A DNA stretch of 64,000 nucleotides from Siderastrea siderea (GCA_964030785.1 OZ034975.1:38117569-38181568), one strand, 5' to 3'. Counted from the first letter of the stretch, positions 11,717 through 22,851 are shown. Notes: generated by a model from the sequence alone, not told the origin. Numbers and translations: made by a program.

Positions 11717-12568
11717 TCAAGGGGACGTTTTATTGCTATGATTCAGCAGTTCCTCCGGGTTGTCATTTTTCCCCTTTTGTTGTTCTTGGAAACTTTTCGG
11801 GTTAATGCTTGTTTCTTAAGGCGCTGTTACACCTATCAGTTTTTCGTTCAACTTGTGTGACCAAAAAAAAAATGTTGCAAGTTGCACGCTCATTCTACCG
11901 GTGGATTTATTTGCAGCATACGCGTATAGGAAAAAATGCGACAACCTGTTTGCTTGCATCGCATTTAGGTTACGTGTATGGAGTAGGCGACAAATTAACG
12001 GCGCGTTCCAGCGTGCCCTCGAACTTCATTGGCTATTTTGATGCTGTCAACTCTGATTAGTTTTCCCAAAGGAGGCAACTGCCTGCTCAAATACTTGCGA
12101 AAGGATTGCATTTTCACATGCGGCCAAAAATGCAAATATATTCATTGAATGCGATAAATCGATACGCCTTTGATTAATCGCATACCCTGTAAGTGTATCC
12201 CTAATGCGATGCAAGTAAACAGGTTGTCGAATTTCCCCCCTTCCAGCATTTTAATTACCACGGTTTTGCAGACAACCTAAATACGTTTGCTGTCACCATA
12301 GATTAATCAGAAGTACCCTATCATGAATTATTTCCTCTTAGAAAAATAGAAAAAAAGTACATCGTCATCTTCACTTTGTACCATTATTCCATCTTCCCGT
12401 CTGCTTGTGCCTGCCATATTCTAACAGCTACTTCCACGACAACTAACTAAATTATAGGTATCATGTTCCACAGCATTTAAAGTCAAGTAATTATAAATCA
12501 CCCAAGAAATATAATTTTTGAAGCTTTCCTTCCTTTTCGCCTTGACGTTGAACGTAGTTATCAAGCTA

Positions 12569-12781
12569 AAAACAATAGGGGTTTCGCACGGGTAGTTTTC
12601 TGGGGGTTATCGACACGTTTATTTGCAACAGGATACGCGTTAAGAATGCGAGGAGTATACGCGTATGCTGCAAATGAAACAAAAAACAATAGGCGTTTCG
12701 CACTGGTAGTTTTCTGGGGGTTATCGACACATTTATTTGCAACAGGATACGCTTTAAGAAGGTGAGGAGTATACGCGTATG
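12569..12781 (+). repeat. Two tandem ~110-bp repeat units, the second interrupted by the Mutator-like element
   Basis: Unit 1 (about 12569-12680) and unit 2 (from about 12683) share AACAATAGG-GTTTCGCAC, GTAGTTTTCTGGGGGTTATC, TTTGCAACAGGATACGC and GAGTATACGCGTATG. Unit 1 continues directly with CTGCAAATGA. In unit 2 the element at 12782-13992 intervenes, and the unit resumes at 13993 with ACGCGTATGCTGCAAATGA. Unit 1 therefore serves as an uninterrupted empty site. Confidence 0.9.
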
Positions 12782-13992
12782 TAGCCTCCCACGCAGTCGT
12801 TCTTAGGGGAGTCGTATTACCTTCTCCCCACTAACGCCTGCTTACCCGAGTTCGACATTCCTTTCCGCCGCTTAACCAATCACATTGTACCTACTTATGG
12901 CTGGAAGGTTGACCTTGACCGCAGGACGCTTTCGCGGGAACACACGCAGATAAACATGACGCGCGGCATAAATTTTAAAATGCTAGTGAACGTCACCTCA
13001 AAATAGTTGAACACAGGGATAACTAAGTTTCCGAAGCTTTCAAATGGCACACTGAACTTAGATTTTGGAGAAATAAATTTATTTATGTGCGCGATTTGCT
13101 CTGTGTAGACAATAAATTTATGATATCGCGTTGCAACCGGGTGATTTAATAACCTCATAACGTGATGCGCGGCACTACGTGAATAACTAATTTTTTTCCA
13201 AAAGCATTGAATACAGGAATAACTACATTCACGGAGCTTTAAAATAGTACATTTAACTTAGAAATTCTAGAATATCTGCAGAAATCCGTCTAGGGATTTT
13301 AAACTGACTGATAAATGCATCGTAAAAGATATGAGCTCTTTGCAATCACAAATAGCGATCGTAAACTAGCAGTCCCTTCTGCTTAGGGAATGTCATGCGA
13401 GAAGAGCATGCGAATGCACGTTGTAATAACCGCCTTGGCCCTTCGACGCGAAGATCGTAGAAACGTTAGTGGATATGCCAGCGAACTTGAGTATGAGAGA
13501 TTTCGCCGCTGAAACGCACTTGGTTGTTGTGCAATGTATGATATTTTCATCTCATTTATCGGATCATCTCGTTCGGTCCTTTGTTGTCTTACTCTTTGCC
13601 TTTTCAAGTCGTAGAAGTCACGTATTTCCCTTCGCATTGCATTGGCTCCAGCAGTTTGAGAAGCGCTGAAGTCCTCACTGACGATGAACTTGATCAGGCA
13701 AGCAAGAACAACAACGCTTTGTCAGAAAATTCGAACTTTTTCGAAAGATGACGGGATAAAAGCGTCGCACAAGAAACACCTACGTATCTGAAGAAAAACA
13801 ATCGTGGGAAATGCAGAAGCGTATGTTATAACGATTGATTTGATTGCACATCGTCAGACAATGCCTCAATGGTGATTGGTTAGATTGTCTCGCAAGTAAA
13901 ACAATGGGAAAGGAATGTCGAACTCGGGTAAGCAGGCGTTTGTGGGGAGGAGGGTAATACGACTCCCCTAAAAACGACTGCGTGGGAGGCTA
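12782..13992 (+). mobile_element. Mutator-like non-autonomous DNA transposon, copy A (1,211 bp, 9-bp TSD)
   Basis: The ends are inverted repeats of about 89 bp, starting TAGCCTCCCACGCAGTCGTT and ending with its complement (GACTGCGTGGGAGGCTA). The flanks are ACGCGTATG at 12773-12781 and again at 13993-14001: a perfect 9-bp duplication. A 9-bp target duplication with long TIRs fits the Mutator (MULE) superfamily; that assignment is inference, since no transposase is encoded. A full-length relative lies at 1983-3182 in opposite orientation. Confidence 0.85.
13383..13637 (-). other. Coding-like stretch shared by both Mutator-like copies
   Basis: The minus-strand frame reads RREIRDFYDLKRQR, then QRTERDD, AQQPSAFQRRNLSY and on to the 3' end. 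Copy B at 2393-2548 (plus strand) keeps the same frame, with LRDIRDFYDLKRQR and AQQPSAFRRRNLSY, but stops directly after. A frame retained in two diverged non-autonomous copies suggests a former gene fragment, either transposase remnant or captured host exon. I do not recognise the protein. Confidence 0.4.
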
Positions 13993-14415
13993 ACGCGTAT
14001 GCTGCAAATGAATCCAACCCACATGCAACAGCACCTTACTCCGTTTCTTATTACATTCGAACGTGCGCTTTCGAATGTACCTATCTATTGGCCTTCATGC
14101 TCGCGGTCGACGAATGCGTGGGATAATTTTAAAAAAATGCGATGGAATGCAGTCATATGGGTTGGTTGCGTTTGTATCTAAAGCCACGGGGCTGTAATAT
14201 TATGGGAGAAAGTCTTCCCTTTTTGTGTCATTCACACACTAGTAGAAAATTTTGCGACATGAGCCACATTTGGCCTTTGCTTGAACGGATTAAAATAAAG
14301 GAAACAACAACATTAGTAGAGAAGTTGCACATTTGGGTGGAAAGCTCCTCAAAGACAGTCAGACTCTCGGCAAAAAATGTATATAGTTATATTTAAGTCT
14401 AACGTTAGTGATTAA

Positions 14416-15055
14416 GGGGCCGTTTACATGAGAGAAGGTGCCCCTAGGAAGTAGAGTTCCCTTCTCCTTTGAAGTACGCAGTTCGTTTTACATGCGAGGG
14501 AGGGTGCCCCTGGGGGTAGGGTTCCCCTACCTTGAAGGTAGGGAACCCTACACAATTACGATCAACGAACACGTGTGGAAACAAATATTTTCCGAGATTT
14601 CAACTCCAAATAATGACTGAAAGTCAACCTGAAGGTTCAGAAACGACGAGGGATGCAATGGAGGAAGATCTGATTGAAGAAAGCGCTTTCGAGGTCGAAG
14701 AAACCGACCAATACACCCCGAGAGCGAGCGCGAATCGAAATCATTTACAAACGTCAACAAACGAAAAGCACCGGCAAGCCAAAGTAGAAGCAACAAGAAG
14801 GCGAAGAAGTTTTCTTGGTCAACGAAGAAAGTGGAAGTTTTGTTAATTTTGTTTAGCTTTTTAAAAAATTGTTTACAAATTAAAAAAAAAACATTGTTAA
14901 AAAAATTGCCCTTTAGTTTAGCCCCCCGAGGACAATTCAGCTCATGTAAAATGGCACCATCTCTTGACCCTGCTGCGGAGGGTGCCCCTGCCGTGTTCGA
15001 AGTTTGCATGTATAGAACGACGGTATCTTCAACTCTTTCCATGTAAACCGGGCCC
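14416..15055 (+). mobile_element. PIF/Harbinger-type MITE, 640 bp, TAA target duplication
   Basis: The left end GGGGCCGTTTACATG and right end CATGTAAACCGGGCCC are near-perfect inverse complements, with TAA immediately outside each (14413-14415 and 15056-15058). TAA/TTA duplications are typical of PIF/Harbinger. Inside, tandem G-rich motifs (GGTGCCCCTGGGGGTAGGG) occur near the left end. An acidic-then-basic frame of 78 codons (14612-14846, starting MTESQPEGSE) may be a relic of an accessory protein; its function is unknown. Confidence 0.7.
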
Positions 15056-15960
15056 TAAGACGCGACTTATATAAGACGCGAACTGTACCGTTTATACGTT
15101 TGCGTCCTACATAGGACGCAAAGATCACGTATAAATGGTTACGCATGCGCACTTGTAGTTTCCCGTCCTATTTAAGGTGGCTCGAAAGGGTTCTTGTTTT
15201 TTTCGATGCATTATATTTGGGAGTTAAAATATTTAAGTTAGAGTTGGCCAATCATGATCAAATTTTGCCACAAAATAATGATAATATCAAAGTGTCAATT
15301 TTTTGTAGATTCCTTAAGAAATTTGTTGCCATGGCAACGCAGTTGGGTTTCGAAGTATGACCATAAAATAGAGATATCCTGAGTTTGCTTGAAAATTTGA
15401 CGGTGAAATTTCTTTTAATTTTGCATACGGCCTTTGATTCTATTAAGCTACCTAAGGATTAAGTTTAGGAAAATTCTGTCGGAAACTTTCAGCAAAAAAC
15501 GCTTTTTTTTCGAATTTACCTTTAACTTTTCTCCCGTCCGACAGAAATTTTTTAGTCTCGCTTGAAAACCTCTTTGGGCATATAAGAGTTTACATGCAAA
15601 AAATCAAAGAAATTTACCGAGCGGAAGCGGAATTATGTTCTTCCCAAGTTACAAAATTTTGAAAATTTCGACACGAGAAGATAGGTAATTGCGCATGTGC
15701 AGAAATTGTCACGCCACTCTCGGCACGCGGTTTCAAGTCTGTTTATTCCAGGTTTACTTCGTTGGGCGTTTCTTTCGCCCTGATGAATTTCTTTACGTTT
15801 GAAAAGGTGACGTTTTGGGTGAATCGGTGCTTGTCGAAGAACATTACTTCATTTGTTTTCAAATCTTTGGATTATTGGCACCAAATACTGATAGTGGAAT
15901 GTTTTCCTCCTCGTGCAGATTGATTCTTTCTCAAGTGAATTCATCGGCACTTCGTTCAGA

Positions 15961-16006
15961 ATGGCGACTAATGCTTCTTTTAGGAACAAAGATTGTCGTA
16001 ATCCTG
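15961..16006 (+). CDS. Possible short first coding exon (unknown gene)
   Basis: TTCAGAATGGCGACT starts fifteen codons plus one base (MATNASFRNKDCRNP) ending at GTAAGA in phase 1. It lies in repeat-rich DNA just upstream of the LINE, so it could be a host exon or belong to the repeat. No partner exon was seen. Confidence 0.25.
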
Positions 16007-16241
16007 GTAAGACAGGCTGCTTTCTGGATTTGTTTTGATTTATCGTCTGCCTGAAGAGCCTATTTGAACTCCGTGTTCGAAGCGTTCGTTCACAAATATC
16101 ATGTTTTCGAAAGGGGTGGTGGATTTTAGGTTACTGTTTATACCACTGTGCAATTATTTACAAGTCAACGATTCTTAACCTAAATGAGGATTGAAAACGT
16201 ATGCATTGGAGAGCAAGAACTTCTACCAAAGTGGAATGTGC

Positions 16242-16755
16242 TTGAAAATCGTTATTAAAAACAAGGGAGTTTCGAAAATACTGCAATCAGGCAAGGTTTT
16301 CCTTCAACGGAGTTCAGAATTGAGCAACGAGTACATGGACACCACTTTGGGATTATATGTCTTACAGGAGCACAAGGACAGAATTAACAAAAAGACAACA
16401 TTTCCGACTATAAAAACAATACCTTGAAGAAGTCCCTTATGTAGAGGTATGTATTCAAACAAAGACAAAACTATCTTTGATGATCTTTGGTAAGTGTCAA
16501 TGTTGTCAAGAATTTTCTGTTGATGAAACTTAAACAACCGCTTTGAAGGATGAAGAATTGTTTTCGCCCCAGGAAAAACCAATAAAAGTCAAATTATCAA
16601 TATTACCAGTTCGGCAAGATAGAAACCATTTCTTTTATCTGAACATTTGGAGTATTTTTTGATACCAAACGAATTTACAAAACATAGCGCGCGGTAAGTG
16701 TTTTGAAAATCGTTATTAAAAACAAGGGAGTTTCGAAAATACTGCAATCAGGCAA
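16242..16755 (+). repeat. Perfect 53-bp direct repeat (16242-16294 and 16703-16755)
   Basis: Both copies start TTGAAAATCGTTATTAAAAA and end ACTGCAATCAGGCAA with no mismatch, 461 bp apart. They sit just upstream of LINE ORF1. The segment between carries CATAGCGCGCGGT, which recurs at about 29325, so it belongs to an interspersed repeat. They are not LINE target duplications, since neither lies at the LINE 3' end. Confidence 0.9.
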
Positions 16756-16886
16756 TCACTTACCTGATACCTGATCAGGTGTCAGGTGTCGAGGACGCAC
16801 GTGTTCTCGTAATGAAAGGCAAAAAATAATGCTTTTTGCTTTTTACTGATGTCCTGGTAAATGAGTAAACGCAATTTGTTTAACTA

Positions 16887-19235
16887 ATGGAACAAGGAAA
16901 AGAAAGCCACGACACTGAGGACGAAACAAGAGTGGTGGCAAGTGGAAAAAGCGAAACCAAATCACCTTGTGTGCGAATTACGAAACCAAGCAAGGACCTT
17001 AACAGATATCTTGTGGACAAATTCAACCAATCCACTGGGAAATCGAAGAATGCCCCCTTTGAAGCCGTTGACCTTGGAATATATAGGCCTTCGGCGAAAT
17101 GTCTGGCGTTTTCAACCTCAGAAGATCGCCTTCTGCTCTGGGTTACGGCGTTTCTATATCGCTATTATGAGATCACCGGGAATACAACAGATTATAAGGT
17201 CATATGGGAAGAACAAGACAGCCCTAGTTCAGCCTCGAAGTGCGACAAAATCATCATTCATTTACTCGCAGATTCATCTACTACTGAAGAGCAATTAATC
17301 GCGATCACAGTCTTTGTCACAACCGGGAGAATCCAAGTACAAGGAATTAAATTCGAAGAATGGAGCATCTACGAATTCCCCGTGCTCCTGAATATCGTAA
17401 ACACACTTAACGACCATCCTGACCGTCAACCTCTAAACCAGCCTCTCACTTCTTCTGCATTTGAAGATCCATCCCTATTCGGTGATTCATTCCCAAACTT
17501 CTTCACCAATTTTGTTCAATTTGTTGGAGATGACGATATCCCCTCATCAAACAAAGGAGAAAATAAACTAGCCACTCTAACGACGGCCACGAATGCACAA
17601 ACAGTCTCAACACACGATCCAGAAACGCTCGTCGTATCACCGACCCGCCTGAAATCAATTACAACGATGAGAGCAACACTTGGGCAATTGGAAGCTGACT
17701 TTTCCCAATTTCAAATCGTTAGCTCCGGGAATATTGAACAACTAAAGGACAAAATAGTTCAGCATGATCGCATGATCAAATTACAACAACAATCATCTGA
17801 TGATCACTCTTCTGATTTCTTATCTCAAATTAAATCACTCCAAGACGCAATATCTCAACAATCACAGATTATAAAAGCTTTGCAAGACGAAAATCAATCG
17901 CTTCTTAAAAAGGAAGCACAAATGGCAAAAATTAATCAATCACTGCATGAGTCGCAAGGAAAACTTTCATCGGAAAAAGATTTTCTGAAAGATCAAATGA
18001 AAGCTCTCTGGCAACACTCCACTGGTGATAGACAAACCGCAGCTCCAGCCCCCCAACAGACGGAAACACATCCTCCACCAATCCTCACGCCAATCGATTC
18101 AGAAAACAACCTTGAAGATCCCACTCCCCAGACCACAGAACCACTGACCAATCCCCCGCATGTCATCTTAACAAACAGATTTTTGCCCCTCCAAGTCGAC
18201 GATGAATCTCACGCCTCACTCAACGCGCAACAAAAAACTGATCTGGACCCTAACCCTATTAATGCTCCACAACGCAATATAGCCGACAATCATGCCAATT
18301 CACTCCAGGAACCCCTTACTCCTGCCGTCGTTAACAAAGCGTTTTTTCTTGGAGATTCAAACGCCGGAAAGTTTCTTGACAAACGAAGGCTTTTCCCCCC
18401 AGGGCAGAAATTTTCCTACTTTCGATGCCCCAAAATTGAACATGCACTTAACACTCTACAAGAGGAAATTGCCAAAACAACAGAACACCCGCAGCTTATT
18501 GTAATACACACTGGAACAAACGATCTTACGCCGACAACACCTGCAGATGAATTTGTCTCTAATATCTCAGTTTTTATCACTCAAGCATCGACAATGTTCC
18601 CAAAGAGCAAGATCATCTTTTCAACTCTCCTGCCGCGAGCCGATATCCCCTTGAACACTGTGTCAAACATAAACATGAAACTTATTGACAGCTGCTCGAC
18701 ATTGCCCAATGTCCACCTAGTGAGACACGACGATATCTTCTCCAAAGGTTTAGACATTCTCTACGACAACAAACACCTGAAAAAGCGACACATTGGTATG
18801 TTTGCAGCAGATCTAGTGGCAGCGATCCGTGGCCGACCTAAGCAAGCACGCTCCTCCCCGAATCAATTTTCCCGCTCTTCGCCTCGCGATCCTTTCTTGC
18901 GCTCACGCTACACACCGCCACTAGAACAACATCCATTGCAGGGAACACAACAGCGACCACCACCGCTTCATTCATCCAATATACGTCCCTTCGAGAGTTA
19001 TCCCTCCTACAGTAATGCTGTTAAAAATGGTCAAGACAGAACCGATAGAGCCCACCGCACCCCGCAAACCCAACAGCAGCAGCAAAACCAACCGCACTTC
19101 CAACAGATGCAAACTCCTCCACATTTAACCTTGACGGAACAGGCAAAACCTAACTGTTCTACTGACCCTCAAGCTGGAGCTGAAATACCTAAAGAACTGG
19201 TATCATTCTTTAGATTAATTAAAACTTTACTTTAA
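16887..19235 (+). CDS. LINE ORF1 protein with coiled coil and SGNH-esterase-like domain (782 aa)
   Basis: Intact frame of 782 codons. Residues about 20-180 form an unrecognised globular N-terminal domain. About 265-375 is a glutamine-rich coiled coil suited to multimer formation. About 485-650 matches the SGNH (GDSL-like) hydrolase fold: FFLGDSNAGK with the nucleophile serine near 490, HTGTNDL near 541, and DNKHLKKR near 626 supplying the Asp/His pair, so the catalytic set appears complete. The C-terminus is Pro/Gln-rich with basic patches, likely RNA binding. CR1-type LINE ORF1 proteins carry esterase domains of this kind; they bind element RNA in a ribonucleoprotein. The start ATG follows CTAATGGAACAAGG. 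ORF2 follows after 55 bases. Confidence 0.85.
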   Translation: MEQGKESHDTEDETRVVASGKSETKSPCVRITKPSKDLNRYLVDKFNQSTGKSKNAPFEAVDLGIYRPSAKCLAFSTSEDRLLLWVTAFLYRYYEITGNTTDYKVIWEEQDSPSSASKCDKIIIHLLADSSTTEEQLIAITVFVTTGRIQVQGIKFEEWSIYEFPVLLNIVNTLNDHPDRQPLNQPLTSSAFEDPSLFGDSFPNFFTNFVQFVGDDDIPSSNKGENKLATLTTATNAQTVSTHDPETLVVSPTRLKSITTMRATLGQLEADFSQFQIVSSGNIEQLKDKIVQHDRMIKLQQQSSDDHSSDFLSQIKSLQDAISQQSQIIKALQDENQSLLKKEAQMAKINQSLHESQGKLSSEKDFLKDQMKALWQHSTGDRQTAAPAPQQTETHPPPILTPIDSENNLEDPTPQTTEPLTNPPHVILTNRFLPLQVDDESHASLNAQQKTDLDPNPINAPQRNIADNHANSLQEPLTPAVVNKAFFLGDSNAGKFLDKRRLFPPGQKFSYFRCPKIEHALNTLQEEIAKTTEHPQLIVIHTGTNDLTPTTPADEFVSNISVFITQASTMFPKSKIIFSTLLPRADIPLNTVSNINMKLIDSCSTLPNVHLVRHDDIFSKGLDILYDNKHLKKRHIGMFAADLVAAIRGRPKQARSSPNQFSRSSPRDPFLRSRYTPPLEQHPLQGTQQRPPPLHSSNIRPFESYPSYSNAVKNGQDRTDRAHRTPQTQQQQQNQPHFQQMQTPPHLTLTEQAKPNCSTDPQAGAEIPKELVSFFRLIKTLL

Positions 19236-19290
19236 TGCCATATTTTATGAGTATATTCTAATAATCTTCCTCTTTTTATTAGTTATGTAG

Positions 19291-22200
19291 TTGGCTTATT
19301 TACTAGGATATCGAGTGAATTTGTTGTTGTTTTTTGACACCGATATGCCTGGCTGCTCAAATCTCCACGACAAACTATCCTTTTTTGCATGGAACATTAA
19401 TGGCGTCTCTTCAAAATCATTAGGTGACAAATTACGTAATACTGACTTTTTACGCATGATTAATAGTTTTGATTTTATAATACTCTCCGAGACATGGAAA
19501 AGGATAACTGTCGATGTTGATGGCTTCACGATGGTGACTACAGGTGCCGTAAAAACCGGAAAATGTGGTCGCAACTCGGGTGGCTTAGCATTACTCTATA
19601 GGTCGAAGCTTAATGATTGGATTTCAATACAAAAAGAATCACCAAATTTCTTATGGTTTAAAATTGCAAGAGAATATACGAACACCGCAAAAGATATCTA
19701 TGTGTGTGGTGTCTATATCCCACCACACAACTCAAATTATTTTTGTTCTGATATGTTCGATGAGTTTGAAAATGATTTTGAAAAATTCTCCTCTCTTGGA
19801 TCAGTATTAATTTTAGGAGATTTCAATTCTAGAACTGGCAAATATTCTGACATTGTGTGTCAGGAGGGAAACACGATAATAACAAATGATCAATCTAACT
19901 CCTCGTTATGTGCCCCTCAACGGAACAGTTTCGACAACGAATTAAATAACCATGGCAAACGACTTTTAGAAATATGTAGGAGTGCAGATCTACGAATCTT
20001 GAATGGAAGAATTAGTGGCGATTCACTGGGAAGACCCACATTTCACGGCAACGCAGGAACAAGTGTTATTGATTACGCTATATGTGATCAGGATTTGTAT
20101 CGACATATATCAAATTTCATTGTTAAAGAACCGTCCAGTTTATCAGATCACAGTCCAATTATGACATGGCTTAATATCAATACGGTTAATACTCACTCAG
20201 CTGCAACAAATATAAACGATACGTTAACACGTTTGCCGAAACAATTTATTTGGGAAAACGACTCATCGCAAAAATTTCGAGCAGCGCTACAGTCACATGA
20301 CCTACAAAAACTAATACACGATTTCCTTATCGATGAAAGGCCAGACAAGGATATTAACACCACACTAGATGAAATAGAAAATATCCTTACTACCGCCGCT
20401 AAACGTTGTTTAAAAATTAAGATAATTAGAAAACGACACATCAAAATATCTAACAAAAAATGGTTTGATAAAGAATGTCGTCTTAAAAGACATGAATTAA
20501 GGAAAATTGCGAATCTTAAACATAGAGATCCTCTTAATACTACGCTCAGGGAGGAATATCATTTCGTTTTAAAACAGTACAAAAGCCTTTTGACACAGAA
20601 GAAAAATCAATACTATCATACTCAGCTCACAAAACTTGAAACTGCCGTCGATGATCCGAACAGTCGCAACTTTTGGAACTGTTTAAAGTCAATGGATGAT
20701 TCTGTCAAGGAAAATATCCTCCCACCAGTTTCCGAAGACAACTGGATGTCTCATTTCCAAAGGCTGCACTCTAATGAACCCTTGAATTCACATCAGGAAG
20801 CGATCATTTCTGAGTTGCGAACTCTAGAAAATGCGCCAGCTCAATCGAATTCTTTGAACGGCCTGATAACTGAGCTAGAAATATACACAGCGGCTAAAAA
20901 ACTTAAAAATAACAAATCTCCTTTCTCAGACAAACTCAAAAATGAAATGATCAAATCCAGCTTAAACCAGTTAATGCCTGTTTATCTGAAATTATTTAAT
21001 ACGGTTCTAAGATCGGGTACTATGCCTCAAACATGGTGTAATGGCCTTATCACACCAATTTTTAAAAGTGGGACTAAAAGTGATCCCTCAAACTATCGTG
21101 GAATCTGTGTTTCTAGCTGTCTCGGAAAATTACTTTGCTCAATTCTCAACCAAAGACTTCTTGAACACGTCCAGTCCCTTGAAATACTTCATAAATCTCA
21201 AATTGGGTTTTCAGCAAATAACCGAACAGCGGATCACGTTTTTACACTAAGAACAATAATAGATAAGTATGTCAATTGTCATCAAACGAAAGTATATGCA
21301 TGTTTTGTCGACTTTAGAAAAGCATTTGATTCGGTATGGCACGATGGACTCTTATACAAACTGTTACAAATAAATGTCCGAGGAAATTTCTATAATTTAA
21401 TTAAAAGTTTATACTCGAACTCTACCTCCTCTATAAAAATTGGAAATAACAGAACGCGTCCTTTTCGGTATGCAAGAGGTGTACGCCAAGGCTGTATTTT
21501 AAGTCCTTTGCTCTTTAACCTATACGTTAACGATTTAGCTTTTTCTTTTAACAATGTTCTATCTGATCCGTTTATACTGCCAAATGGCACCAAACGCAAC
21601 TCCCTTTTTTATGCAGACGACTTAATTATTTTATCACGATCAAAACTAGGATTACAAAATTGTCTTAACAAGTTATCTTCATATTGCAACTCCTGGATGC
21701 TAAGCATAAACCCTAAGAAAACAAAAATAATGATTTTTCAACGACGTGAAAAACGATCTGATTATGCTTTTCATGTGGGCAGTGAAAAAATAGACATTGT
21801 TCAAGACTATACCTATTTAGGGACTCGCATCTCTTCTTCAGGAAATTTTACACTCTCACTTGAACATCTACGACAAAAAGCTCTTCATGCTTTCTTTAGT
21901 CTAAGACGGCACACAGATTTCAATAAACTTAAACCTTCAATAGCATGCAAAATTTTCGACTCAAAAATCTTACCAATCTTAACCTACAACAGTGAAGTTT
22001 GGGGTGCCTTTGTGAAGTCAGACTTTAAGTCGTGGGACCTTTCCCCAATTGAGAAAACTCACTTGCAGTTTTGTAAACGATACTTAGAAGTACATAACAA
22101 GGCATCCAATATTGCATGCAGAGCCGAACTTGGTAAATTCCCTCTGATCATTGATATAAATAAGAAGATACTAAGTTATCTAAATTACTCACACCAAAAG

Positions 22201-22851
22201 GATGAAAACTCTATAGTCAGACAAGCCTTAAAAATATCGATTGATCTTTATGATAACGGAAAACATAGTTTCTACTCTAGTGTCATGAAAATAAATGAAT
22301 ACTATAATTTTAATCACTTTAACTATAGTTCATTAAATGATTGTAAAATTAAACAGTATATTAATATCATGAAACAGAAGTATATTTCACATTGGAATCA
22401 GACCCTACAAAACTCGCAAAAACTTAGTTTTTATAACACTATTAAAAATAATTATAGCCCTTCTACCTACTTAGATTTAACAAGGAAGAACCCTTTAAGG
22501 AAAACATTAGTAAAACTGAGAATAAGCTGTCACAAACTTAGGATCGAAACAGGTAGATACGACAATATACCTCGTAATGAAAGAATATGCAACTTCTGCA
22601 ATTGCAACAAAATTGAAGATGAAACTCATTTTTTGTTAGATTGCCCAGCTTATTCTCAGGTACGCGGCATATTCTTTTCTAAAATAGAATCCAAACTTCC
22701 ATTACTACGACTACTACCACGCGAAACTCTATTATCACATCTTATGAATTCCACTGACTACTTTGTAAACATTAAGCTAATCTCATTTATCTCGGCATGC
22801 TTTGAATTGAGAGACAATCTCGTTACAATGATCACCACTTCGAACAGTTAA
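19291..22851 (+). CDS. LINE ORF2: APE endonuclease plus reverse transcriptase (1,186 aa)
   Basis: Residues 30-290 form an apurinic-type endonuclease: FFAWNING near 34, LSETWKR near 70, GDFNSRTG near 176, and SLSDHSPI near 285, the usual catalytic Asn, Glu, Asp and His. The reverse transcriptase spans about 540-850: DFRKAFDSVW near 673, GVRQGCILSPLLFNLY near 731 and FYADDLIIL near 774 with both catalytic aspartates. The C-terminus (about 1100) has a zinc-knuckle-like CNFCNCNKIEDETHF...C. Function: target-site nicking and target-primed reverse transcription of the element RNA. No frameshift or stop, so the copy may encode active enzyme. An ATG at 19345 is an alternative, perhaps better, start. 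Confidence 0.92.
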   Translation: MAYLLGYRVNLLLFFDTDMPGCSNLHDKLSFFAWNINGVSSKSLGDKLRNTDFLRMINSFDFIILSETWKRITVDVDGFTMVTTGAVKTGKCGRNSGGLALLYRSKLNDWISIQKESPNFLWFKIAREYTNTAKDIYVCGVYIPPHNSNYFCSDMFDEFENDFEKFSSLGSVLILGDFNSRTGKYSDIVCQEGNTIITNDQSNSSLCAPQRNSFDNELNNHGKRLLEICRSADLRILNGRISGDSLGRPTFHGNAGTSVIDYAICDQDLYRHISNFIVKEPSSLSDHSPIMTWLNINTVNTHSAATNINDTLTRLPKQFIWENDSSQKFRAALQSHDLQKLIHDFLIDERPDKDINTTLDEIENILTTAAKRCLKIKIIRKRHIKISNKKWFDKECRLKRHELRKIANLKHRDPLNTTLREEYHFVLKQYKSLLTQKKNQYYHTQLTKLETAVDDPNSRNFWNCLKSMDDSVKENILPPVSEDNWMSHFQRLHSNEPLNSHQEAIISELRTLENAPAQSNSLNGLITELEIYTAAKKLKNNKSPFSDKLKNEMIKSSLNQLMPVYLKLFNTVLRSGTMPQTWCNGLITPIFKSGTKSDPSNYRGICVSSCLGKLLCSILNQRLLEHVQSLEILHKSQIGFSANNRTADHVFTLRTIIDKYVNCHQTKVYACFVDFRKAFDSVWHDGLLYKLLQINVRGNFYNLIKSLYSNSTSSIKIGNNRTRPFRYARGVRQGCILSPLLFNLYVNDLAFSFNNVLSDPFILPNGTKRNSLFYADDLIILSRSKLGLQNCLNKLSSYCNSWMLSINPKKTKIMIFQRREKRSDYAFHVGSEKIDIVQDYTYLGTRISSSGNFTLSLEHLRQKALHAFFSLRRHTDFNKLKPSIACKIFDSKILPILTYNSEVWGAFVKSDFKSWDLSPIEKTHLQFCKRYLEVHNKASNIACRAELGKFPLIIDINKKILSYLNYSHQKDENSIVRQALKISIDLYDNGKHSFYSSVMKINEYYNFNHFNYSSLNDCKIKQYINIMKQKYISHWNQTLQNSQKLSFYNTIKNNYSPSTYLDLTRKNPLRKTLVKLRISCHKLRIETGRYDNIPRNERICNFCNCNKIEDETHFLLDCPAYSQVRGIFFSKIESKLPLLRLLPRETLLSHLMNSTDYFVNIKLISFISACFELRDNLVTMITTSNS

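Noticed and set aside
16242..16755. The 53-bp repeats as LINE target-site duplications
   Set aside because: Both copies are on the 5' side of the LINE; nothing similar follows the TTG tail.
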